Source: Porticoccaceae bacterium
Lineage (GTDB): Bacteria > Pseudomonadota > Gammaproteobacteria > Pseudomonadales > Porticoccaceae
Assembly (NCBI GenBank): GCA_023228865.1
Contig: JALOAH010000026.1
Location: 1 to 47,262, forward strand
DNA: 47,262 bases
Reading direction: 5' to 3'
Position numbers and translations under genes: made by a program. Each line of letters begins with the position of its first letter. Position 1 is the first letter of the stretch. The notes under the pieces were generated by a model. That model was not told where the DNA came from, did no database searches, and was given only the letters and a program-made list of their open reading frames with translations. This document shows, one piece after another, positions 16,615 to 23,793 of this stretch.

Positions 16615-17605
16615 GCCCTACCCGTTTACCTATCAATTCACTCAATTGAAACACCGCCATTGCGTACCTATGGCTGTGATTGTATCTGGTTATGGTATAA
16701 AAGTTATCAAAGCCAAGCCAGTATTCATCACCCCTCTCCCCCTCCAGCTTCATGGGCATGGCCTTGAGTTGCGGCGGGTATTTGCCAATAACAGCAAGGC
16801 CCGCGCTTTTATGCTGCTTCAAGGTGACTGTTGGCTGCTCTAGTTCATTAAATTTTTGATTGTCGTAGCCGGACACGGCGGTAGCGCGGGCTGCCACGGG
16901 CTGGCCGGTTTGCCAGCCGTGGCGAACAAAATAATTGGCAACGCTGGCAATGGCGTCTTCAGGGTTATTCCAGATATCAACAATGTTATCGCCGTCGTAA
17001 TCCACCGCGTAGGCTCTATAGCTGCTGGGCATAAACTGACCGTAGCCCATGGCGCCGGCGTAAGAGCCCTTCAGGGCGAGGGGATCCTGAGCCTGTTCAC
17101 GGCTGAGAAGAAGGAAATTCTCCAACTCCTTGGTAAAAAAAGGACTGCGCTTGGGGTAGTCAAAGGCCAGCGTGGTCAGGGCATCGATAACGCGATAACT
17201 GCCGGTATTGCGGCCGTAATAGGTTTCAACGCCAATGATAGCCACGATAATGGCCGCATCCACACCGTAATTTTTCTCGACGGCATCGAGGGTGTCGCTG
17301 TGCTTACGCCAGAATGCTGCGCCCAGATCGATGCGTTTTTCCTGAATAAAAATCTGGCGGTAATCCTTCCAGGGCTTAACCTTTTCCGCGGGGCGATTCA
17401 TGGCGTCAATAATGCTCTGCTTGTGCTCCGCCTGGGCAAACAGAGCGAGCAGCGCCTGCCTGTCAAAACTGTGGTCGACGACCATTTTATCGACAAAAGC
17501 CAGCGCCTGGGGATGCTGCTGGTAGGTTCGAACATCACTCCCCAACGCCAAACTGCCAAAAGTGCTCAGGGACAATGCTGCCGACAGGAACAACCATTTG
17601 CGCAT
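16607..17605 (-). CDS. mltB: Membrane-bound lytic murein transglycosylase B
   Basis: It cleaves MurNAc-GlcNAc bonds in peptidoglycan with formation of 1,6-anhydroMurNAc. The 332-residue protein has an N-terminal signal sequence and the catalytic Glu127 in AIIGVETYYGRNTG. GYGQFMPSSYRAYAVDYDGDN and DIWNNPEDAIASVANY follow, both MltB signatures. There is no lipobox, so it is probably secreted in soluble form rather than lipid-anchored. It follows rodA by 21 bases. Confidence 0.95.
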   Translation of the reverse strand: MRKWLFLSAALSLSTFGSLALGSDVRTYQQHPQALAFVDKMVVDHSFDRQALLALFAQAEHKQSIIDAMNRPAEKVKPWKDYRQIFIQEKRIDLGAAFWRKHSDTLDAVEKNYGVDAAIIVAIIGVETYYGRNTGSYRVIDALTTLAFDYPKRSPFFTKELENFLLLSREQAQDPLALKGSYAGAMGYGQFMPSSYRAYAVDYDGDNIVDIWNNPEDAIASVANYFVRHGWQTGQPVAARATAVSGYDNQKFNELEQPTVTLKQHKSAGLAVIGKYPPQLKAMPMKLEGERGDEYWLGFDNFYTITRYNHSHRYAMAVFQLSELIGKRVGRD

Positions 17606-17626
17606 ACTCGCTTTTCCTTTTATTTC

Positions 17627-18769
17627 TCAACTGCGTTTTTTTTCGGTGCTGACGGCCATCAGCATACCAAATCCCAACATCAAGGTCACAACTGCTGTTC
17701 CGCCGTAGCTGACAAAAGGCAGCGGCACGCCAACCACCGGCAGAATTCCAGAAACCATGCCCATATTCACGAAGACATAAACAAAAAATGTCAGGGTAAT
17801 GCTGCCCGCCAGCAGTCGACCAAACATGGTCTGGGCATTGATACTGATGACCAGTCCGCGCGCAATGATCAAAAGGTAAAGAGACAGCAGGGAGACAACC
17901 CCTATAAGGCCAAAATCTTCGGCAAGCACTGCGATAATAAAATCCGTATGACTCTCGGGAAGAAAATCCAGCTGGGATTGGGTTCCCTTTGCCCAGCCCT
18001 TGCCATGAAGGCCACCGGAGCCAATAGCCGTCGTCGACTGAATAATATTCCAACCCGCGCCGAGTTTGTCCGCCTGGGGATCAAGCAAGGTGAGAATCCG
18101 GGTTTTTTGATAGTCGTGGAGAAGGAAAAACCAGAACAGTGGCGCCAGCGCCAGTACAGCCAGAATGGCGCCAAACAGGTAGCGCTTCCTGAGCCCGGAA
18201 AGAAAGACGACAAAAAACCCCGCCGCAAAAATCAGCAGCGCGGTACCGAGATCGGGCTGAATGCCCACCAGGAGCGCGGGCACCAGGAGCAATGCCACAG
18301 AAACAAGCACATGCTTGAAGCTGGGAGGCAAATGGTGGTTGCCCAAATAACTGGCGATCATCAACGGGCCGGCGATTTTAAGAATTTCGGAAGGTTGAAA
18401 GCGTATCACTCCCAGATCGAGCCAGCGTTGCGCTCCTTTCGCGCCTGTACCAATAAAAATCACTGCAATTAACAGCAGGATTCCACAGAGATAGGGCAGA
18501 AAAGCCCAGCGCTGTAAAAATCTCGGGCTGAATTGCGCCGCCACCAGCATGGCGACCATACCCAAAGCCATAAAAACAGCCTGTCTCTCCACATAAAAGT
18601 AGTTTTCACCGCTGGCGCTTTGGAGAATAAAAAGCCCCGCGGCGCAGGCGGCGCACAGCAGCAGCAGCAGGGGCAGATCCACATGGATTTTCTGCCACCC
18701 CCCGGAACCGTATAGCACGGAGCCTTCGGGACGCATGGTACGAACAAATTCAGCGTTGTGTTTCATCAT
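17627..18769 (-). CDS. rodA: Peptidoglycan glycosyltransferase RodA (SEDS family)
   Basis: A 380-residue polytopic inner membrane protein that polymerises lipid II during cell elongation with PBP2. It has about ten helices. RWLDLGVIRFQPSEILKIA, GIQPDLGTALLIF and the C-terminal GVPLPFVSYGGTA are SEDS hallmarks. It starts 20 bases inside the end of mrdA; a second ATG follows directly, so the exact start is uncertain by one codon. Confidence 0.97.
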   Translation of the reverse strand: MMKHNAEFVRTMRPEGSVLYGSGGWQKIHVDLPLLLLLCAACAAGLFILQSASGENYFYVERQAVFMALGMVAMLVAAQFSPRFLQRWAFLPYLCGILLLIAVIFIGTGAKGAQRWLDLGVIRFQPSEILKIAGPLMIASYLGNHHLPPSFKHVLVSVALLLVPALLVGIQPDLGTALLIFAAGFFVVFLSGLRKRYLFGAILAVLALAPLFWFFLLHDYQKTRILTLLDPQADKLGAGWNIIQSTTAIGSGGLHGKGWAKGTQSQLDFLPESHTDFIIAVLAEDFGLIGVVSLLSLYLLIIARGLVISINAQTMFGRLLAGSITLTFFVYVFVNMGMVSGILPVVGVPLPFVSYGGTAVVTLMLGFGMLMAVSTEKKRS

Positions 18770-20615
18770 CCACTTGTTCCAGATCCTGTTGTTTTAACGC
18801 CATATAGCTATCAAAAATGGCGCGAGCAATGGGCGCTGCCGTACTGCTGCCGTGCTCACCGTTTTCGACAATGAGACCAACCGCAATTTCAGGATCTTCA
18901 GCCGGAGCAAAGGCGATAAAAAGGGCGTGGTCGCGATTCTTTTTCGCCAGCAGACTGGCGTTGTAGGTTTCGCCCTGGCGAATGCCCACCACCTGGGCGG
19001 TGCCAGTTTTTCCGGCCATGGTATAGGTGAGTCCCTTGGCGACAATTTTGGCGGTACCCCTGTCGCCGTGAACCACATCTTTCATGGCATTGAGCACATA
19101 ATCCCAATGTTCGTCCTTGGCCTCAATGCGACCCAGTGACACCTTTTCCCTGTGGGTATCTTCGCCAATATCGCGAACCATTCGCGGAGCAAGCCTGTCT
19201 CCCCTGCTTGCCAGACGACTGGCCATCACCGCGAGCTGCAGCGGTGTTGTCAGCATAAAACCCTGGCCGATACTGGTGTTTACGGTATCGCCGGGATACC
19301 AGGACACGCCCCGGGCACCGTGCTTCCATTCCCGGGAGGGCATCAAACCAGGCTGCTCGGAGGGCAAATCTATTCCCGTTCTTTCCCCAAGGCCAAATTT
19401 GCTGCCATAAAAATAGAGTTCATCAATCCCCATTTTCACCCCTGCGGTATAAAAATAGGTATCGCAGGATTGGACAATTGCCATGTGCAGGTCAACCTTG
19501 CTGCCGTGGCCACCTTTTTTCCAGTCGCGGTATTTGTGGGTATTGTTGGGCAAGCGATAGAATCCGGGGTCATAAATGGTCGACGCCATGTCCATGACAC
19601 CGGAGTCCAGCGCAGCAAGACCAAACACGGGCTTAACCGTGGAGCCGGGCGGATATTGCCCCTGGGTTACCCGGTCGAACAGAGGTCTGTCCGGCGAATT
19701 CAGCAAGTCGTTGTAATCCTTACTACTGATTCCAGTGACAAAGAGATTACTGTCAAACCCCGGCTTACTGACCATGGCGAGAACCCCTCCGGTTCGCACA
19801 TCCATGGCCACTATCGCCCCCTTCTCTTCACCCAGGGCGTCATAGGCCACCTGCTGAAGACGAATATCCATATAGAGATGCAAATCTTTGCCCACCGCGG
19901 GCGCAATCCGCTCCAGCAGGCGCATTACGCGCCCCCGCGCGTTGGTTTCGACGTGCTCGTAACCCACCTCGCCAAGGAGTTGATCTTCGTAGGATTTTTC
20001 AATTCCGGTCTTGCCAATGACATAGGTGCCGCTATAGCGCACAGGGTCGAGTTCTGGCAGTTCCCGGTCATTAATGCGGCCGACATAACCGAGAACATGG
20101 GACAACAGCTCTGCATGGGGATAATGCCTGACCAGCTGGGCGGTGATTTCAACACCTTCGAGACGGAACTCATTGACCGCCAGAATACTCTGTTCGAGTT
20201 CGCTGAGGTTAATGCGCAGCGGCACAGGTTCGTAGGGTTTGCGGCGGGATTTTTGTTTATGAAAGCGACCGAGCTCCTCGTCGTTCAAATTCAGCAATGT
20301 ATCCAAATCCGCCAGTAACTGATCGAGATTTTCACTGCGCTCCACGACAATGGAGAGGGTAAAACCGGCTTTATTATCCGCCAGCAACACGCCGTTGCGA
20401 TCATAAATAAGCCCCCTTGTGGGTGAAATGGGGCGAACATGAACGCGATTGCTCTCAGACTGGGTGGCGAAATCCTCGTGCCTGATAATCTGTAAATAGT
20501 AGTAGCGCGCCAGTAAAACCGCAGTCAGCAGCAAAATGCCCAGAGCCGCAGCGCTAACACGAATCAGAAACAGCCGGCGTTCCCTGTGTATATCTTTGAA
20601 AGCAGCGTCTTGCAT
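18750..20615 (-). CDS. mrdA: Penicillin-binding protein 2
   Basis: The elongation-specific transpeptidase, 621 residues. One N-terminal transmembrane helix (about 15-37) is followed by a pedestal domain and a transpeptidase domain with PPGSTVKP (SxxK), SCDTYFY (SxN position) and GKTGTAQV (KTG). The ATG at 20615 makes the protein start like E. coli PBP2, about 15 residues before the helix; the frame is open further upstream without family similarity. It heads the block mrdA-rodA-mltB-rlpA-dacA. The rlmH/rsfS genes often found before it are not present. Confidence 0.96.
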   Translation of the reverse strand: MQDAAFKDIHRERRLFLIRVSAAALGILLLTAVLLARYYYLQIIRHEDFATQSESNRVHVRPISPTRGLIYDRNGVLLADNKAGFTLSIVVERSENLDQLLADLDTLLNLNDEELGRFHKQKSRRKPYEPVPLRINLSELEQSILAVNEFRLEGVEITAQLVRHYPHAELLSHVLGYVGRINDRELPELDPVRYSGTYVIGKTGIEKSYEDQLLGEVGYEHVETNARGRVMRLLERIAPAVGKDLHLYMDIRLQQVAYDALGEEKGAIVAMDVRTGGVLAMVSKPGFDSNLFVTGISSKDYNDLLNSPDRPLFDRVTQGQYPPGSTVKPVFGLAALDSGVMDMASTIYDPGFYRLPNNTHKYRDWKKGGHGSKVDLHMAIVQSCDTYFYTAGVKMGIDELYFYGSKFGLGERTGIDLPSEQPGLMPSREWKHGARGVSWYPGDTVNTSIGQGFMLTTPLQLAVMASRLASRGDRLAPRMVRDIGEDTHREKVSLGRIEAKDEHWDYVLNAMKDVVHGDRGTAKIVAKGLTYTMAGKTGTAQVVGIRQGETYNASLLAKKNRDHALFIAFAPAEDPEIAVGLIVENGEHGSSTAAPIARAIFDSYMALKQQDLEQVDDETQR

Positions 20616-20943
20616 AAGATTGGGGTAACCCTGGGTAAAGCAGCTGATAGGTTTGAACCGCATGGATGCAGCGTTCATTACGACAAACGCAGCAACGCCG
20701 GTCGGCGGACAAGGCCTGCATTCTATCAGCAATTATTCACGGGACAATAAAGATAGCCCTCAGCAGTCACGGGGCAAGGCACGAGCCTGATACCACTGTA
20801 TTATTTCATTCATATGACAATAATGGTTTTTCGCAAAAAATTTTCAAAAAAATCTTGCCGCACCCTATTAATGTATATACCATGTATATTGAATGTATTA
20901 GAAAGCGCCTTAAAGCGCTGTATTTGACCTCAGGGGGTGTACT
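20616..20943. promoter_or_regulatory. Divergent intergenic region with 11-base phased ATGTAT repeats
   Basis: This 328-base non-coding stretch separates mrdA (minus) from a TonB-C protein (plus). Near its right end ATGTATAT (20871-20878), ATGTATAT (20882-20889) and ATGTATTA (20893-20900) recur every 11 bases, one helical turn, about 45-70 bases before the start codon at 20944. They may be -10-like promoter sequence or half-sites for a small DNA-binding protein. The remainder shows no gene that I can support. Confidence 0.45.
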
Positions 20944-21369
20944 ATGAAACGAGTAAAAATGTTTGTTGCCGCAGCTGCGCTGCTCTCTGCTACTGGCGCT
21001 TTTGCCGCCAGCGGCCCTTACGAAGTGGAAGTGACCGGCCTTCCCGGTCTCAGTATCAATAGTGGCAAAACCGTGTGGCAACCCATTCCGCTATACCCAA
21101 GAATGGCGCTACGGCACGGCGTTACCGGCGAAGTGCTGGTTCAGTACAGCATTAATGAGCAAGGCAAGGCTGAAAATATTCAGATTCTTGAATCGTCGGC
21201 AAAAGGTTTTTTTGACGACACCACTATTCGCGCTTTAGAAAATGCCACTTTTGGCCTGGCTTATGAACAGGGCAGCACTGTTGCTGTTCACGGCGTCAAG
21301 AAACGCTTTATCTACAACATCGAAAAGGTTTCTGACAGAGAACAGCGGTTACAGGTTTCTGTTAATTGA
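20944..21369 (+). CDS. Stand-alone periplasmic TonB C-terminal domain protein
   Basis: A 141-residue protein with a clear signal peptide (cleavage after AFA, near residue 22). A single TonB-C-like domain follows (about 45-125), with YPRMALRHGVTGEVLVQYSINEQGKAENIQILES, the YPxxAxxxGxxGxVxVxFxV pattern of that domain, split here only by normal substitutions. Unlike true TonB it has no transmembrane anchor or proline-rich spacer, so it is probably released into the periplasm and is unlikely to transmit energy by itself. Stand-alone copies like this are common in gammaproteobacteria and of unknown role. GGGGGT just upstream may serve as the ribosome site. Confidence 0.82.
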   Translation: MKRVKMFVAAAALLSATGAFAASGPYEVEVTGLPGLSINSGKTVWQPIPLYPRMALRHGVTGEVLVQYSINEQGKAENIQILESSAKGFFDDTTIRALENATFGLAYEQGSTVAVHGVKKRFIYNIEKVSDREQRLQVSVN

Positions 21370-21375
21370 TAAACC

Positions 21376-21440
21376 CCGCGCCTGCAATCAGCATTTGCTG
21401 GTTGCAGGCACTGCCAACCAGCAAATGGGTATAGGCGCGG
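21376..21440. terminator. Nested alternative hairpins between convergent genes
   Basis: Three pairings overlap: GCCTGCAA (21380-21387) with TTGCAGGC (21402-21409); CATTTGCTGGTTG (21392-21404) with CAACCAGCAAATG (21415-21427), a perfect 13-bp stem; and outer arms CCGCGCC (21376-21382) with GGCGCGG (21434-21440). The first two cannot form together. The region lies between converging genes and probably ends transcription both ways, though no T-run follows. Confidence 0.5.
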
Positions 21441-21443
21441 CAG

Positions 21444-21632
21444 TCAGGATTCTTGTTCATCGGCGCCCTGGCGATCAGCAACGAACTGGCGCATAAAATG
21501 ACGAATCTCACGGGCGGCCGTGGTGTCTATACTTTCACAAAGATCAACGAATGCCTTGCGCTCTTCCTTGCTCACTCGAATGATAAGCTGAGCGTCCTTG
21601 TTTTTGCCCGCTTTCTTCTTTTTCTCACCCAC
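21444..21632 (-). CDS. Small ribbon-helix-helix-like protein
   Basis: A 62-residue basic protein with a lysine-rich N-terminus (GEKKKKAGKNK). The segment AQLIIRVSKEERKAFVDLCESIDTTAAREIRHFMRQFV reads as one strand and two helices, the layout of CopG/Arc-type DNA-binding proteins. Such proteins dimerise and bind tandem short repeats. Upstream lie a 9-bp inverted repeat and an ATGTATAT copy that also occurs before the TonB-C gene, so it could regulate itself and that neighbour. No toxin partner gene is present. The family call is moderate, the target inferred. Confidence 0.65.
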   Translation of the reverse strand: MGEKKKKAGKNKDAQLIIRVSKEERKAFVDLCESIDTTAAREIRHFMRQFVADRQGADEQES

Positions 21633-21661
21633 AGTACATACCTATTGTTAACCGACCTGCG

Positions 21662-21708
21662 AGTATAGCCCAGAGAAAAAAGTATATACATAGCTTTTTG
21701 GCTATACT
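21662..21708 (-). promoter_or_regulatory. Inverted repeat and ATGTATAT motif upstream of the RHH-like gene
   Basis: AGTATAGCC (21662-21670) and GGCTATACT (21700-21708) form a perfect inverted repeat 29 bases apart. Between them the minus strand carries ATGTATAT (21684-21691). The site is 30-76 bases upstream of the start codon at 21632, where a promoter and operator would be expected. Confidence 0.4.
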
Positions 21709-21722
21709 TCAGAGAAGACAAA

Positions 21723-21739
21723 CCCCGGAAAGACCGGGG
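21723..21739 (-). terminator. Probable terminator of bfr
   Basis: CCCCGG (21723-21728) pairs with CCGGGG (21734-21739) around a 5-base loop. On the minus strand the stem is followed by TTTGTCTT. It lies about 60 bases past the bfr stop codon. Confidence 0.6.
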
Positions 21740-21798
21740 CTTGTCGTCAAGCAGCGTCAGTTTTAACGGTTTTTTTTGCAACAATGTCACCGCAATGG

Positions 21799-22263
21799 TT
21801 AGGACATGGACTGCTGGTAATTCTGGATTCCCAGGCGCTCAACCAAACCGAGCTGGGTTTCCAGCCAGTCTACATGCTCCTCTTCACTTTCGAGAATAGC
21901 CGCAAAAAGATCTCGAGACACATAGTCAGAAACAGTCTCACAGTAGGCAATGGCTTCCCGCAGCAGAGGAATGGCCACCATTTCCAGCTTGAGATCACAC
22001 TGAAGAACTTCGAGGACATCCTCGCCGATAAACAGCTTGCCAAGATCCTGAAGGTTGGGCAGGCCTTCGAGGAACAGAACTCGCTCGATGAGCTTATCTG
22101 CGTGTTTCATCTCGTCAATGGATTCTTCATATTCTTTATCCGCGAGTTTCTTGAGCCCCCAATCCTTGCACATACGGGAATGAAGGAAATACTGGTTGAT
22201 TGCCGTGAGCTCGTTTTTGAGCGCCCCATTAAGATATTCAATAACCTTCTTATCACCTTTCAC
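21799..22263 (-). CDS. bfr: Bacterioferritin
   Basis: Iron-storage protein that forms a 24-subunit, heme-containing shell. The 154 residues keep every key position at the E. coli numbering: Glu18, Glu51, His54, Glu94, Glu127 and His130 of the diiron ferroxidase centre, Tyr25, and Met52, which ligates the inter-subunit heme. It is divergent from bfd, whose product reduces and mobilises the stored iron, and a Fur box lies between them. Confidence 0.97.
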   Translation of the reverse strand: MKGDKKVIEYLNGALKNELTAINQYFLHSRMCKDWGLKKLADKEYEESIDEMKHADKLIERVLFLEGLPNLQDLGKLFIGEDVLEVLQCDLKLEMVAIPLLREAIAYCETVSDYVSRDLFAAILESEEEHVDWLETQLGLVERLGIQNYQQSMS

Positions 22264-22433
22264 TGCATTCTCCTGAATGTTTGTCCTGAACTTGTACTAT
22301 TTTTGGGCTTTCCAGGTCACGAAGGCGACCCGCTAACAACAAGATCTGCTGCATAGCCTGATTGTAGTCAAGGTTTCCATCAGTTAAAACCTTTGTCCGG
22401 TGAAAATCATCACTTTTGTCAGCCAGACTTATT

Positions 22434-22452
22434 GACAATCATTATCATTAGC
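22434..22452. promoter_or_regulatory. Fur box between bfr and bfd
   Basis: The 19 bases GACAATCATTATCATTAGC match the classical Fur consensus (GATAATGATAATCATTATC class), containing the ATCATTATCATT core. It lies 61-79 bases upstream of bfd and about 170 bases upstream of bfr. Iron-Fur would be expected to repress bfd under iron sufficiency, which fits Bfd's role in releasing stored iron. Confidence 0.75.
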
Positions 22453-22512
22453 ATCACACTTATCATAAGCCCGGTTAGAAATGGTACAGACTAACGTACC
22501 TGGAGTACTGAA

Positions 22513-22761
22513 ATGTATATTTGCGTTTGCAAAGGTGTCACCGAAAAGCAGATCCGCCAGGAGATTCTCAGCGGAACTTCCGACTATGACGAATTACAGG
22601 ATCGTCTGGAAGTGGGTCTGTGCTGTGGGCAATGCAAGGAAAGCACCTTGGAGCTGGTGGCTGAAACACTCTCGGGTCACCACGCCGACAACGTGATCAA
22701 TATGTGGCAGCCGGCCAAAAAAGCCAGTGACAACACCTATCTCCAGGCCAATGGGTATTAG
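22513..22761 (+). CDS. bfd: Bacterioferritin-associated ferredoxin
   Basis: A small [2Fe-2S] protein that passes electrons to bacterioferritin heme to release iron. The 82 residues have Cys4, Cys6, Cys38 and Cys41 (CVC ... CCGQC), the four cluster ligands at the same positions as in known Bfd proteins. The C-terminal 20 residues after the domain are a non-conserved tail. It is divergent from bfr and preceded by a Fur box. Confidence 0.95.
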   Translation: MYICVCKGVTEKQIRQEILSGTSDYDELQDRLEVGLCCGQCKESTLELVAETLSGHHADNVINMWQPAKKASDNTYLQANGY

Positions 22762-22907
22762 CTCCTGCTAGCGGGGTTCTCATCCCTATTGCCGCCAACC
22801 CGCAACAAACCCATTCAGTACGGTTCGCCAGCGAAATTGAGCGCCTGCAGCCTTAATCGCCACAAGTTCCACTTTCAACCATCTGCGCCTAGCACCATGT
22901 CCGGCAG

Positions 22908-23555
22908 TCACTGACCGTCGGCAAAAATTGCACTTTCACAAATATAGCCAAGAGCAGTTGAGGTTTTTTTCATCGCTGCCGGATTCTGCTTGTCGATAAG
23001 GTAGGTGCAATAAAGGGCGATCACTTTTGCCAGGGCGTCGGCAACATCCGCAGTGGTGCCTGAACGGCTTTTGCCGCGGTCTTTAATGGTTGCCACCGAC
23101 TTTTGCGCCATAGCGGAAATTTTGTCGACCATTCTAAAATAGACTTCTTCGACATTTTTGTCGTTGGGCATTGTATCCCTGACGGCAATAATAATGGCCT
23201 GGTGTTTTTTAAAGGTTTTAACCATCGCCTGCACGGCAGCGATCACATCCAGGCGCTCGGCATCAGTTGCATTAGCTGTCCAGGTACCGAGATTTTTGCC
23301 TAACTCCTCGACAAAAAAATCCATCAGGCGAGCCACCAGTTCACCCTTATCTTTAAAGTGCAGATAAAAAGTTCCCCGGGAAATACCCGCTTCCGTAGTC
23401 AATTGTTCAATGGACAAGGTGGCGAAGGTGTGGCCTTTTTCAAGAAGGCGCTCTGACGCAGCCAGCAGCCTTGACTCAATGGAAGGCTTGGCGCCGCCAT
23501 TGCGGGCGCGAGTTCGCCTTGTGGGACGCGATGGAATTTTCAATCTGATTATCAA
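22908..23555 (-). CDS. TetR-family regulator, probable regulator of the dikinase/TonB genes
   Basis: A 215-residue transcription factor with a basic N-terminal arm (PTRRTRARNG). A TetR helix-turn-helix spans about residues 30-75 (LSIEQLTTEAGISRGTFYLHFKDKGEL), with a ligand-binding domain behind it. No ATG lies near the N-terminus; the frame opens with TTG at 23555, with AGGA directly in front, so the start is uncertain by a few codons, which does not affect the domain. It is transcribed in the same direction as the downstream-lying dikinase and TonB receptor genes but as a separate unit. A 19-bp operator-like sequence shared by its own promoter and both of theirs suggests it controls all three. 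Confidence 0.88.
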   Translation of the reverse strand: MIIRLKIPSRPTRRTRARNGGAKPSIESRLLAASERLLEKGHTFATLSIEQLTTEAGISRGTFYLHFKDKGELVARLMDFFVEELGKNLGTWTANATDAERLDVIAAVQAMVKTFKKHQAIIIAVRDTMPNDKNVEEVYFRMVDKISAMAQKSVATIKDRGKSRSGTTADVADALAKVIALYCTYLIDKQNPAAMKKTSTALGYICESAIFADGQ

Positions 23556-23572
23556 TCCTGAATAAAGATGAA

Positions 23573-23591
23573 ATTATACACTTTTTGCCAT
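23573..23591 (-). promoter_or_regulatory. tetR promoter -10 with operator-like sequence
   Basis: ATTATACACTTTTTGCCAT shares 14 of 19 bases with the operator-like site in front of the second TonB receptor (29444-29462), including an identical first nine. On the minus strand it contains TATAAT, the likely -10 box of this tetR gene, about 20 bases from the start. The right half of the palindrome is degenerate, so autoregulation is tentative. Confidence 0.4.
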
Positions 23592-23696
23592 GGCTCGAAA
23601 CTCGATACAGCAACGAAACTGCTCAGAAGTCAGCCAACCTCAGGAATCCGTCGCGAGGTGAGTCATTAAAATCAAAACCAGACCCCATTAACGGAA

Positions 23697-23730
23697 CTGG
23701 CCAGCGCCATTGGGTAATGGCGCTGGCCAG
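23697..23730. terminator. Perfect 15-bp hairpin after the dikinase gene
   Basis: CTGGCCAGCGCCATT (23697-23711) pairs with its exact complement at 23716-23730 around a GGGT loop. A second, shorter stem, AAACCTCT (23742-23749) with AGAGGTTT (23767-23774), lies closer to the dikinase stop. Neither has a clear T-run on the minus strand, so they may stabilise the transcript end rather than terminate it. Confidence 0.45.
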
Positions 23731-23793
23731 ACTGAAAGGTGAAACCTCTAGGCCAGCACAAGGCTAAGAGGTTTTACTTGGCTTACGCCACTA

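Noticed and set aside
16856..18472. 538-codon open frame on the plus strand
   Set aside because: Fully antisense to mltB and rodA, whose proteins have all family motifs; the antisense product is low in structure and has no recognisable domain.
22253..22438. 61-codon frame on the minus strand upstream of bfr
   Set aside because: Its TTG start lies inside the Fur box and it has no ribosome site. A shorter version from ATG 22354 is possible but unsupported.
21799..22761. Possible novel ferritin-redox system
   Set aside because: All residues match standard bacterioferritin and Bfd; the pair is ordinary.
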